Assembly (NCBI RefSeq): GCF_016888135.1
Contig: NZ_JACSWB010000239.1
Span: forward strand, 1 to 38,241
Source: Leptolyngbya sp. CCY15150
Lineage (GTDB): Bacteria > Cyanobacteriota > Cyanobacteriia > RECH01
DNA length: 38,241 bases
Direction of reading: 5' to 3'
A model generated the notes under the pieces. It was not told the DNA's origin. It ran no database searches and saw nothing but the letters and a program-made list of their open reading frames with translations. Of the stretch, positions 26,855 through 34,126 are shown in pieces; position 1 is the stretch's first letter; every line of letters begins with the position of its first letter. Both the position numbers and the translations under genes were made by a program.

Positions 26855-27289
26855 ATGAAAGATCTTAATACCGACCAAACCACCACCCTGCTCAATACCA
26901 TCATGGAATTTGAACTCGCTGGCGTGGTGCGCTATACCCACTATTCCCTCATGGTCACCGGCCCAAACCGCATCCCCATCGTGGACTTTTTTAAGGCCCA
27001 AGCTGCCGAGTCTCTGCTCCATGCCCAACAGGTAGGTGAAATTTTAACGGGATTGGAAGGCCATCCCAGTTTGAAAATTGCCCCGATGGAGGAAACGTTT
27101 CAGCATACCGTCCACGACATTCTCCAGGAAAGCCTCAACCACGAACAAAAAGCCCTGTTGCTCTATAAGGAGCTTTTAACCGTGGTGGAAGATGCCAGCA
27201 TTTATCTGGAAGAGTTTGCCCGCACCATGATTGGTCAAGAAGAATTACACAACATCGAAATTAAAAAGATGCTGCGTGATTTTAGCTAG
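26855..27289 (+). CDS. bacterioferritin-like four-helix iron-storage protein
   Basis: A 144-residue ferritin-like protein. Diiron ligands are visible in order: Glu in IMEFELAGVVRY, Glu and His in AAESLLHAQQ (ExxH), Glu in NHEQKALLLYKELL, and Glu and His in QEELHNIE (ExxH). This is the bacterioferritin pattern of an intact ferroxidase site. The length is close to the 150-160 of Bfr. The Met that holds haem in classical Bfr cannot be placed with certainty. The frame is open from a TTG at 26834, but the ATG at 26855 is preferred. It follows the [2Fe-2S] gene and ends before a strong terminator, so the two probably form one unit. Cyanobacteria often have two Bfr paralogues with split roles, and which one this is cannot be told. 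Confidence 0.85.
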   Translation: MKDLNTDQTTTLLNTIMEFELAGVVRYTHYSLMVTGPNRIPIVDFFKAQAAESLLHAQQVGEILTGLEGHPSLKIAPMEETFQHTVHDILQESLNHEQKALLLYKELLTVVEDASIYLEEFARTMIGQEELHNIEIKKMLRDFS

Positions 27290-27322
27290 GCTCGTCTAAG
27301 TCGCACATATCCTCTCGCAAGC

Positions 27323-27361
27323 AAAAACGCGATCGCCCCCATCAGGAGCGATCGCGTTTTT
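27323..27361 (+). terminator. intrinsic terminator built from two HIP1 octamers
   Basis: A perfect 14-base stem, AAAAACGCGATCGC (27323-27336) with GCGATCGCGTTTTT (27348-27361), has an 11-base loop and ends in five T. Each arm contains one HIP1 octamer. It lies 34 bases after the ferritin stop and is likely to end that transcript. Confidence 0.92.
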
Positions 27362-27626
27362 AGCTATAGATCCAATCAACCCTACCTTCAAGACGTCGGG
27401 TCACCTGAGTGCCATGACGTTATGAGTAGAAAACCCTAGGTAGGATGCGTTGCGCTATCGTTAACGCACCAGGCCGAGACAGTGCGTTACGGCTTCGCCT
27501 CACGGCACTACAACTCTTTGTACGACTCTTTGTAGGAGCGATCGCGTTTTGTTAGACAGTCGTTCTGTATTCGATCGAATGTATCTACTCGAATGTATCC
27601 GATCGAACCTGCCTTCGAGATATCGG
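27362..27626. repeat. spacer with REP-like palindromes and a 14-base tandem repeat
   Basis: TGCGTT (27446-27451) with AACGCA (27463-27468) and AGTGC (27481-27485) with GCACT (27505-27509) are hairpins. The latter carries the core TACGGCTTCGCCTCAC seen in the palindromes near 2301-2411. Closer to the next gene, TCGAATGTATC occurs at 27575-27585 and 27589-27599, a 14-base period, followed by a further partial unit. No gene is supported here. Confidence 0.6.
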
Positions 27627-28514
27627 TTAGATTTCCGCCACAGCCCGTTCAATCAAACGGCGGGCTAAGGTTTGAATCCCCGTATGCTCGTAGTATTTGG
27701 AATACATATCTAAAAATGCGCCGATGTAGTCAAACTTGTCTTTCGACACATCCACAAACTTACTTAAGTTGTCAACCACCGCATCCGGCGTTAGGTTTTT
27801 CGAAGACACAAACTTCTCCATCCAGCCCTTTGTTGATTCCACACTTTCAGTGACGAAGTGAAGCTGACCCTTAGGGCTATCCCCTGGAATCATCGATCCT
27901 ACAGCCTTAAAAGTGGAATTTTGGGTAAGGTCTGACGGCTGCATAGACTTGAGAGTTTGCAGTCCCTTAGCAGCAAAGCTTGGGCCAAGGGGCACCAAAC
28001 CATCAAAACAAACTAAGGCTGCCATCCGCATCAGCGATTCGCCGCCATAGTCTGCCAAGGCTTTCAGAAAGTCGCCAATGCTGTCTCCAGGAATGCCGTT
28101 AATTTGGCAAAATGCCACCAGTTCCACCACCAGCTTGACGCAAAGGTCGAGGGTCTGGGCTTTTTCTGGCTTGGGCGTTAGATTTTTCAACACCCCGAGG
28201 AATGAAATATCTTGCCCAATTTTGTTGACCAAGGCGGCTGTACCTAGGGCTCCGGAGGCTGAGTCCACCGTTTGGTAGAGCCATAGGGCCCGCTGATAGC
28301 CCTGGGACTTGTCGTTATATAGAGCGATCGCTCGTTCAGCAATCTGTTTCACCAGCGCCGGATCGGTTTCTCGGGTCACGGTGCGAATGGTATGGTCAAA
28401 ACCAACTAAGTTATCCCACTGTTTAGGAATCACAAAATCCAGCGCCCGTAACGACATAACGGTAACGCCACGGGTGGGCAACTGGTCTACCAGTTCATAA
28501 ATTGGCTTACTCAC
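27627..28514 (-). CDS. protein of unknown function, 295 residues, helix-rich
   Basis: I do not recognise this family. The protein looks soluble and mostly helical, with no signal peptide, membrane segment or cysteine motif. It starts VSKPIYELVDQLPTRGVTV and contains TIRTVTRETDPALVKQIAER and RALWLYQTVDSASGALGTAA. The start is the GTG at 28514, chosen because AGGAG sits 7 bases upstream; the frame continues to 28556 but the extra residues lack support. It follows a lipoprotein gene by 51 bases on the same strand, so the two are probably co-transcribed. Codon use and HIP1 content match the neighbours, so it looks native rather than acquired. Confidence 0.85.
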   Translation of the reverse strand: MSKPIYELVDQLPTRGVTVMSLRALDFVIPKQWDNLVGFDHTIRTVTRETDPALVKQIAERAIALYNDKSQGYQRALWLYQTVDSASGALGTAALVNKIGQDISFLGVLKNLTPKPEKAQTLDLCVKLVVELVAFCQINGIPGDSIGDFLKALADYGGESLMRMAALVCFDGLVPLGPSFAAKGLQTLKSMQPSDLTQNSTFKAVGSMIPGDSPKGQLHFVTESVESTKGWMEKFVSSKNLTPDAVVDNLSKFVDVSKDKFDYIGAFLDMYSKYYEHTGIQTLARRLIERAVAEI

Positions 28515-28565
28515 ATTGATCTCCTGAGAGTTCCAGAAAGGGATACGATCGAACAAGGTGTCCCG

Positions 28566-29078
28566 CTACTCTAAGCGCGCTAATCCAGATAGGTCAAACT
28601 GTTCTAGCCACGCCACCCGATCGCTCCGGGCAAAGGAATCATCCCGCGACTGTACCTTAACCTGAAAGCGATCGCTCACCAAAATTGCCGTTTGCTGGGA
28701 GCCAATATCCACCGCTGGATAACCAGCAATTTGCTCCGTACTATCCGCAAACTTCTGGGCAGAGGCAGGATTGCTCGTCGTATCGTTAATGGACAGCATG
28801 GCGACCGTCGTGCCTCCTTGGTTGAGCTTATATTCAGCAAAACCTTGCTTCTCTTGGGCTGGCACCACCTCTAAGCCATTGGCGGAGGCAGGAAAGAAAC
28901 GGTTGAAATTACTGCCCGCTAAAGCATCCTCAGAAACAGCCTCCGGGGCATTGCGCCCGGTGGTTTCCTGCTGAATCGATTCGTAGGGCGAGGGGGGCTG
29001 AGTACTGCAGGCCGTAGTCAACAGCACCATACTCAGCAAAAGCGACGCCAACACGGTGCGCCATCGCATTGCAGCCAT
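28566..29078 (-). CDS. probable lipoprotein of unknown function
   Basis: A 170-residue exported protein. The N-terminus has a basic start (MAAMRWRT), a hydrophobic core (VLASLLLSMVLL) and a lipobox TTAC with Cys at about residue 24, followed by a Ser/Pro-rich tether. The mature part is about 145 residues and contains GGTTVAMLSINDT, AQKFADSTEQIAGYP and VSDRFQVKVQSRDD, suggesting a small alpha/beta domain; no family is recognised. Of several in-frame starts, the ATG at 29078 is best because AGGAG lies 7 bases ahead. The downstream gene is the 295-residue unknown, so the pair may form a functional unit linking the membrane surface and the cytoplasm; this is inference. Confidence 0.8.
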   Translation of the reverse strand: MAAMRWRTVLASLLLSMVLLTTACSTQPPSPYESIQQETTGRNAPEAVSEDALAGSNFNRFFPASANGLEVVPAQEKQGFAEYKLNQGGTTVAMLSINDTTSNPASAQKFADSTEQIAGYPAVDIGSQQTAILVSDRFQVKVQSRDDSFARSDRVAWLEQFDLSGLARLE

Positions 29079-29479
29079 AGACATGCTCCTAATTGCAAAA
29101 ATGTAGCGTGAGGGCAGCCGGAACAGGTGCGATCGCCCTCTCGTCAAACATACTAAGATGAAACTTTTAATTAAGTCATGAGTCTACGTCTAAGCACCCA
29201 TGACACCTCTTCCGTCTAAGTCTAGCGGATTTTAGTCCAGCCGAGGCCGTTGGGAGCGATCGCCCTGAGTCAAACCGGCTCTGTCCCATAGCCAACGTTC
29301 AGAAGGGAGGCAACAGGCTAGAATGGTCGGACAGGTCTCACCAAAGCTGTTCTGAGCGATCGCCATGGGTTGGGTGCATAATATCCCCTGAGAATTGATG
29401 ATTTCACCCGGATAATCGGGCATTCTTGGGGTAGGAACCTATTGAATACATCCTATTTAAACCTCAGTGCATAACCACC
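29079..29479. other. divergent intergenic region
   Basis: About 400 bases between the lipoprotein gene and the divergent membrane protein gene. A 63-codon minus-strand frame at 29232-29423 has no ribosome-binding site and is not accepted. The AT-rich patch near 29158-29175 (AACTTTTAATTAAG) may be part of the lipoprotein promoter. No hairpin of note was seen. Confidence 0.4.
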
Positions 29480-30244
29480 ATGTCAGTCTCCTTCGTCTTG
29501 GTCAGCACCAGCCTGGCACAAACACCTGAAGCAACCCCATCTGGGTTGCTGCAAAGTTCAACCCCTTGGATGATTTCATCGGGATTGCTGTTGGTGCTGC
29601 TGGTTGCAGGGGGCGTAGTCGGCAAACGAAAACTTGACAAGATTGCCAAGCAAAAGCGGTTTGAAGAGTTTAAGAATCGTGAACTTCAGAAAAAACTGCG
29701 GCTCGCCCTCCAAACCATCAGCAAAATGGAGCGCAACCCAGATTTGATTCACTCGCGGGAATTTAACCTCGACTATCTGCGGATGCGGATGGAAGAAGAG
29801 CAGTTCAAATTCGCCATTGTCAATCAGATCAAGATCAAGGTGAAGGAAAAGATTTCTGTGGCCCTGCGTCCGACTCAAAGCGATCGCGGCGGCATTGTCG
29901 GTATTGCCAGCGGTGGACGGTTGGTAGACGAAATTTTTGACGTGGAATATAACCTCCACAACTCTCCTAAGAAAGTCACGCGGGTCTTGTTCCGCATTCA
30001 AATTAAGCTGACCAAGTTACCGACCCAGCCCACCTCGGAAACCATTCGCCAGATTATTGACTGCCTAGCTAAGTTCATGAGTCCGGGGGGAGAAGCAGAC
30101 AACTGGCAGCCAGTAATTCAAAGCAAAATTGCCACCCTCCACTGGGATCAAAAAGCGAAACCGACTCCCCTGTTGGTGCTAGAACAACTCCACGACGGAG
30201 CCAACGTCACCTATCGCACCACCCGCATGGCCACGGGACGATAG
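29480..30244 (+). CDS. single-pass membrane protein of unknown function
   Basis: A 254-residue protein of no family known to me. The first 14 residues could be a short signal (VSFVLVSTSLAQ). A clear membrane segment spans about 32-50 (ISSGLLLVLLVAGGVVG), followed at once by a basic, strongly charged helix (KRKLDKIAKQKRFEEFKNRE). The rest (about 75-250) looks soluble, with a coiled-coil-like stretch and then an alternating beta region ending in TYRTTRMATGR. Topology with the C-terminal domain in the cytoplasm is suggested by the positive residues after the segment. It converges on the M48 protease gene with nine bases between the two stops. Confidence 0.8.
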   Translation: MSVSFVLVSTSLAQTPEATPSGLLQSSTPWMISSGLLLVLLVAGGVVGKRKLDKIAKQKRFEEFKNRELQKKLRLALQTISKMERNPDLIHSREFNLDYLRMRMEEEQFKFAIVNQIKIKVKEKISVALRPTQSDRGGIVGIASGGRLVDEIFDVEYNLHNSPKKVTRVLFRIQIKLTKLPTQPTSETIRQIIDCLAKFMSPGGEADNWQPVIQSKIATLHWDQKAKPTPLLVLEQLHDGANVTYRTTRMATGR

Positions 30245-30253
30245 GGATCCTAG

Positions 30254-32254
30254 TCATATCCGAGGCTTTTTAGGAGTAGATACAAACTCCGGCGAGGTTT
30301 CCAGCAGGGCCGCCACCCGCGCCTGCATCTGTAGATGACGTTCGACTCCTTCGTAGCGATAGGGGTTATAGCCGTTGGTCTGGATTTGATCGGTCATCCT
30401 ATCAATCCGCTCGGAGGTATCTGGGTGGGTGGATAGCCAAACGGGGGCAACGGGGCGATCGCTTTGTTCTTGTTGCAGGGTCACCATCAGGTTTTGCAAC
30501 CCATCGGCGGCATAATCCGAACTTGCCAAAAGGCGCGTGCCCAACTCATCGGCCTGGCGTTCCATATCCCGGCTGTAGCTGAACACCAGTAAATTGGTAC
30601 CCAGCCCGCCGTAGGGCACCACCTGCAGAAGATTGGCCGTCAGGTTGCCCTGGGTCACCAGTTGAAACCCATGGGACAACACGGCATGGGCCAGTTCATG
30701 GGCAATCAGGCCTGCCAATTCGGCTTCCGACTCGCTTTGCAAAATGGCTCCAGCGTTGATAAAAATTTTGCCCCCCGGCAAGGCAAAGGCATTCAAGGTC
30801 TCGTCTCTGACCACGTAAAACTCATAGTCAAACTCATCTCGTCCAGCCAGTTCTGCTAATCCATGGCCAATCTCATTGACGTAGGCCACAACCTCCTCGT
30901 CTTCAACCATATCTAAACGGTTCAGGGCACGGTTGGCGATCGCTTCTCCCACCGCTGACTCGCCCCGCAGCATCAACATCGTCGTTTCAAGAGCCGAAAA
31001 TGGCCCAAATAAGCCCCCAGTCAAGGCATAGCCAATCGCCCCGGTAAACACATTGGCGATCGCATTGGCCCGCAGTCGATTGCGCAGTCGCGACTGAAAC
31101 CGTCCCAGATAGTCATCCGCCAAGATGCCCATCTCCTCCGCCGTTTCCGCATCGGGGTTGAACAAGGAAAATTGGCGGGCAGCTAACGAGGCTTCCAACC
31201 ATTGTTCATCGGCCACCAAAGCTGCTACCCGCGCCTGGGCCAGCTCGGCATCATGGGGATATAGATTCACCGCTCGCTCTAGAACCAAAACGGCATCGGC
31301 GTGGCGATCGTAGGCGCTGAGCATCTCCGCATAGAGCAAATGGCCGGGAATGAACGCGGGCTCGGTTTCTGTCAGCAGCTCCAGCGGCACCAAAATGCGG
31401 GTTTCTAAATTGCTGGTCTGGCCCTCCAGAGCCTCCCGCCAGTAGACCCCCGCCGCCGGAGACAGTTGGGCCGGATCGCGATAGGGTAAGGGGCGATCGC
31501 GATCTTCTGCCCTGGTGAACCCCTGCCCCTTAGCTTGGCGATACAGCACCTCGGCTTCTTCCCGCCGTCCTTGCTGGAAGAGGCGATCGGCATGGATCAA
31601 AAGCTGCTGGCGGGACGTGGGAGAGTCCTCATCCGCTGCCTCTGGCTTGGCGGAAGTAGTCGGTGTTCTAGGCTTATCGGCCTCCTCAGGATTTTCTAGG
31701 CTTAGATCGGCGTCATCTGGCGTTACATGTTCTCCCTCTGGCGTCGCCTCGACCTCAATCAACGACGCAGGATCATCAACTGGTGGGGCAGCTACTGGTG
31801 ATGTACTGGCCTCAACCGGCGGCACATCACTGGAACTTGGGGACATATCTAGCGGCTCAAGCGCTTCCGAATCAGGCGCTTGGGCATGACGATCGAGGGT
31901 CTGGATCGTCTCATCCGTTTCCATCGTCACAGGAGACAGATGCAGCGCCTGGCTGTCTCCAGGCCAGGCCCCATCGCCATAGACTAAGAGCGATCGCTCC
32001 TCCTTCCGCTCCAGGTAGGACAGATGACGAACCGGCTGATGCTCCAGCCCGTGAGCAGAGTCTGAAGCTATGGTGGGAGATAGGTTCTCCCGCGTCTTGT
32101 CAGGCTCAGAGGTCGGTTGGGCGATCGCTGCCAAAGACCATAACGTTCCCCCCGTTACCAAGCTACCCACCATCACCATCCGTAGCCAAAGAGCAGACCT
32201 AGACAGGGAAGCGATCGCGTTAGGAATCCGGGATGCTAAGAGTGATGTATTCAT
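30254..32254 (-). CDS. M48-family metalloprotease with TPR region
   Basis: A 666-residue exported or membrane-anchored protease related to BepA/HtpX-type M48 enzymes. A signal or anchor helix lies at about 24-45 (LRMVMVGSLVTGGTLWSLA, followed by AIAQ). A long acidic, Ser/Pro/Thr-rich segment fills about 50-210. TPR-like helices span about 215-390 (FQQGRREEAEVLYRQAK; AVLVLERAVNLYPHDAE). The protease domain lies at about 430-640 with zinc motif LIAHELAHAVLSHG (HExxH near residue 518) and third-ligand region SRDMERQADELGTRLL. The TPRs stand before the protease domain, the reverse of BepA. It probably works on outer-membrane or periplasmic proteins. The disordered acidic linker is unusually long for the family. 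The ATG at 32254 is the only reasonable start. Confidence 0.9.
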   Translation of the reverse strand: MNTSLLASRIPNAIASLSRSALWLRMVMVGSLVTGGTLWSLAAIAQPTSEPDKTRENLSPTIASDSAHGLEHQPVRHLSYLERKEERSLLVYGDGAWPGDSQALHLSPVTMETDETIQTLDRHAQAPDSEALEPLDMSPSSSDVPPVEASTSPVAAPPVDDPASLIEVEATPEGEHVTPDDADLSLENPEEADKPRTPTTSAKPEAADEDSPTSRQQLLIHADRLFQQGRREEAEVLYRQAKGQGFTRAEDRDRPLPYRDPAQLSPAAGVYWREALEGQTSNLETRILVPLELLTETEPAFIPGHLLYAEMLSAYDRHADAVLVLERAVNLYPHDAELAQARVAALVADEQWLEASLAARQFSLFNPDAETAEEMGILADDYLGRFQSRLRNRLRANAIANVFTGAIGYALTGGLFGPFSALETTMLMLRGESAVGEAIANRALNRLDMVEDEEVVAYVNEIGHGLAELAGRDEFDYEFYVVRDETLNAFALPGGKIFINAGAILQSESEAELAGLIAHELAHAVLSHGFQLVTQGNLTANLLQVVPYGGLGTNLLVFSYSRDMERQADELGTRLLASSDYAADGLQNLMVTLQQEQSDRPVAPVWLSTHPDTSERIDRMTDQIQTNGYNPYRYEGVERHLQMQARVAALLETSPEFVSTPKKPRI

Positions 32255-32399
32255 TAAGATGGCCCTAAATGACGCTCGTTAGAATAGACTCAGCGCAGGC
32301 GATCGCCATTCATCTATTGCCGTTCGCTTGCTCCTCTGTTCGTACTCGTACCCGTTAGATTTCAACGTCGAAATCTCATAACGTGATGTTCCACCTTGA

Positions 32400-32912
32400 A
32401 TGGCACAATTTTCGATCATGAGCAGCATGAACAACAAAACCGTCGCCTACATTCTCTGGGCAGTCTGGCCCCTAACTGGGCTGGCGGGTCTCCATCGCTT
32501 TTATAACAAACGCTATGTGTCTGGCTTTGTTTGGTTGATCACGTTCGGGCTCTTTGGAATTGGGCAAATCATCGACCTCTTCTACATTCCCGACATGGTC
32601 GAAGCCCATAATGCTGACATCCGAGCGAAGCTAGGCATGTCTCCCTACGGAGTGCCGCTCAACGGTTCTAACACGCCCGCCCAAGTCATGCCCCCCGCAC
32701 GCCCCCGCACGGCTGACCAATTGATGGTTGAGCTAGCTAAAGCAGCCCATAACCACAATGGCCGACTATCGGTCACCCAAGCCGTCATTGCCACCGGCTG
32801 CACCTTTGACGAAGCTGAAAAAACCCTGCGCACCATGTTTAAGTCCGGCTATGTCGGGCTAGCCAATGATCCCGACTCCGGCGCGGTGGTCTACGAATTT
32901 GTAGAGCTGTAA
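32400..32912 (+). CDS. TM2-domain protein with a C-terminal helical domain
   Basis: A 170-residue protein. Residues about 12-70 are a TM2 domain: two membrane helices joined by the short polar turn of this family (AYILWAVWPLTGLAGLHRFY, NKRYVSGFVWLITFGLFGIG), ending in the conserved QIIDLFYIPDMV. After a Pro-rich linker, residues about 100-170 (TADQLMVELAKAAHNHNGRL, then SVTQAVIATGCTFDEAEKTL) look like a small winged-helix-like domain. Function is unknown; TM2 proteins are often linked to surface or stress roles. ATGs at 32400, 32418 and 32427 are all possible starts and none has a clear Shine-Dalgarno. It converges on the response regulator gene with a shared terminator. Confidence 0.85.
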   Translation: MAQFSIMSSMNNKTVAYILWAVWPLTGLAGLHRFYNKRYVSGFVWLITFGLFGIGQIIDLFYIPDMVEAHNADIRAKLGMSPYGVPLNGSNTPAQVMPPARPRTADQLMVELAKAAHNHNGRLSVTQAVIATGCTFDEAEKTLRTMFKSGYVGLANDPDSGAVVYEFVEL

Positions 32913-32936
32913 CAACGGGAGTCTCTACCCTAGCGA

Positions 32937-32968
32937 AAACGCCCCTCAACCCAGGCTGAGAGGCGTTT
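32937..32968. terminator. bidirectional terminator between convergent genes
   Basis: AAACGCCCCTCA (32937-32948) pairs with TGAGAGGCGTTT (32957-32968) with a single mismatch around an 8-base loop. The stem ends in TTT on the plus strand and in TTTT on the minus strand. It sits 25 bases after the TM2 gene and 21 after the response regulator gene, and can serve both. Confidence 0.82.
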
Positions 32969-32988
32969 AAGACCACGTTGGTATCGCG

Positions 32989-33636
32989 TTAGGCCATGCT
33001 GTTCTCAATCGCCCAGCGGGCCAGCTCGGTACGGTTATGCAAACCAGTTTTGCCTAGCATATTGCTCACATGGCTTTCAATGGTGCGCTGACTCACGCTC
33101 AGCCCTTCGGCAATTTCCCGGTTAGCCATACCCCGAGCGACATACTGCACCACCTTTAATTCCGTTGGCGTCAGCTCCACATCAAAAGGCACGTGAATCT
33201 TAGGCCCATCATCTGGGCCGCGATCCTTACGCTTGGTTAGGCGCTCGCCATGCTTGAGCGATGCTTCCACTTGAGCCACAAGCTCTTCCGGCTCAAAAGG
33301 CTTCACCATATAGACATCTGCGCCAGTATTCAAACCTTTCACGCGATCTTGACTCTGGCCCTTAGCAGATAGGAATAAGACCGGAATCCAACTGGTGCGC
33401 GGGTCTTTGCGAACGTGCTCCACTAGGGAATACCCGTCCATTTCCGGCATCATAACATCACAAATAATCAGATCAGGAATATCGTCTTCCAAAACCTCTA
33501 GGGCTTCACGACCATTCTCCGCAGTAATGACTTCATAACCGCGAAATTCTAAGTAATCTTTGACTAACAGGATAAGATTTGGGTCATCATCAATAAGCAA
33601 AAGCCGCTTCTGTTCCCCTGCGCTTCTTTCCGTCAT
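32989..33636 (-). CDS. NarL/LuxR-type response regulator, Ycf29/Rre1-like
   Basis: A 215-residue two-component regulator. The receiver domain spans about 10-125: LLLIDDDPN (acidic pocket), LIICDVMMPEMDGYS (phosphoacceptor Asp) and YMVKPFEPEEL (Lys). After a basic linker, a LuxR-type helix-turn-helix spans about 152-212: LTPTELKVVQYVARGMANRE, then IAEGLSVSQRTIESHVSNML. The overall look matches the cyanobacterial Rre1 regulator, whose counterpart in red-algal plastids is ycf29 and which is tied to heat and osmotic stress signalling. That identity is from memory of the family and is held at moderate confidence. No histidine kinase gene is adjacent. The upstream region has alternative stem-loops. 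Confidence 0.9.
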   Translation of the reverse strand: MTERSAGEQKRLLLIDDDPNLILLVKDYLEFRGYEVITAENGREALEVLEDDIPDLIICDVMMPEMDGYSLVEHVRKDPRTSWIPVLFLSAKGQSQDRVKGLNTGADVYMVKPFEPEELVAQVEASLKHGERLTKRKDRGPDDGPKIHVPFDVELTPTELKVVQYVARGMANREIAEGLSVSQRTIESHVSNMLGKTGLHNRTELARWAIENSMA

Positions 33637-34126
33637 GCTTTACCACCGCTATGCCTAGGTCTACGTTAACTAAATCAGGCTTTTTAAGCCAAATAATGAG
33701 ATGAAAAGGTGAATTCTCTACAAACTCTCAAGATTAGCTGATAGATCACAGCCTGGGTTGTGATTTAGCCAAATCACAGAAGTTTGTAGATCTAAATCAA
33801 GATTGCCATTCAATGCATCAAGATCACCCAGATCTCTAATGAATGGGAGAGCACATCGACGTCAGTTCTGCATAGAATGCCCCTGAACTGATAAGAGCTT
33901 GCATAGACATGCTATGAAACATTGGTAGAACTGCCGATGCAATGACCGACGTCTCATGATACAGTATAGCGCCACTTATCTTTCAAATATTAACGCCTGC
34001 CCTAGAGGTCATGGGAGCATTTTTGCGTTTCTTGACCTGCAGTTTACAATGTATGGCGGCATAGTGCCCAGTTTAGTCTTCCAAGACGTTTAGAAATGCG
34101 CACTACACTACACGAGCCCTCCAAGA
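33637..34126. other. intergenic region upstream of the response regulator
   Basis: About 490 bases, AT-rich, with no gene and no HIP1 octamer. It holds a short hairpin GGCTT-TTT-AAGCC near 33679-33691 and a set of overlapping inverted repeats at 33745-33778 described separately. The regulator's promoter should lie here on the minus strand. Confidence 0.5.
33745..33778. promoter_or_regulatory. overlapping inverted repeats with TGTGAT/ATCACA arms
   Basis: ATCACA (33745-33750), TGTGATTT (33759-33766) and AAATCACA (33771-33778) share one central arm. The centre can pair with the right arm (8 bases, loop AGCC) or with the left arm (6 bases, 8-base loop). It lies 110-140 bases before the response regulator start. 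The half-sites resemble CRP boxes, but the spacings (N10 and an inverted N8) differ from the TGTGA-N6-TCACA of cyanobacterial SyCRP1. Confidence 0.5.

Noticed and set aside
29232-29423. 63-codon minus-strand frame between divergent genes
   Set aside because: No Shine-Dalgarno, no recognisable domain, and it lies in a probable promoter region.
33759-33778. CRP-type operator TGTGA...TCACA
   Set aside because: The half-sites match but the spacer is 10 bases, not 6, so it was recorded only as an inverted repeat.
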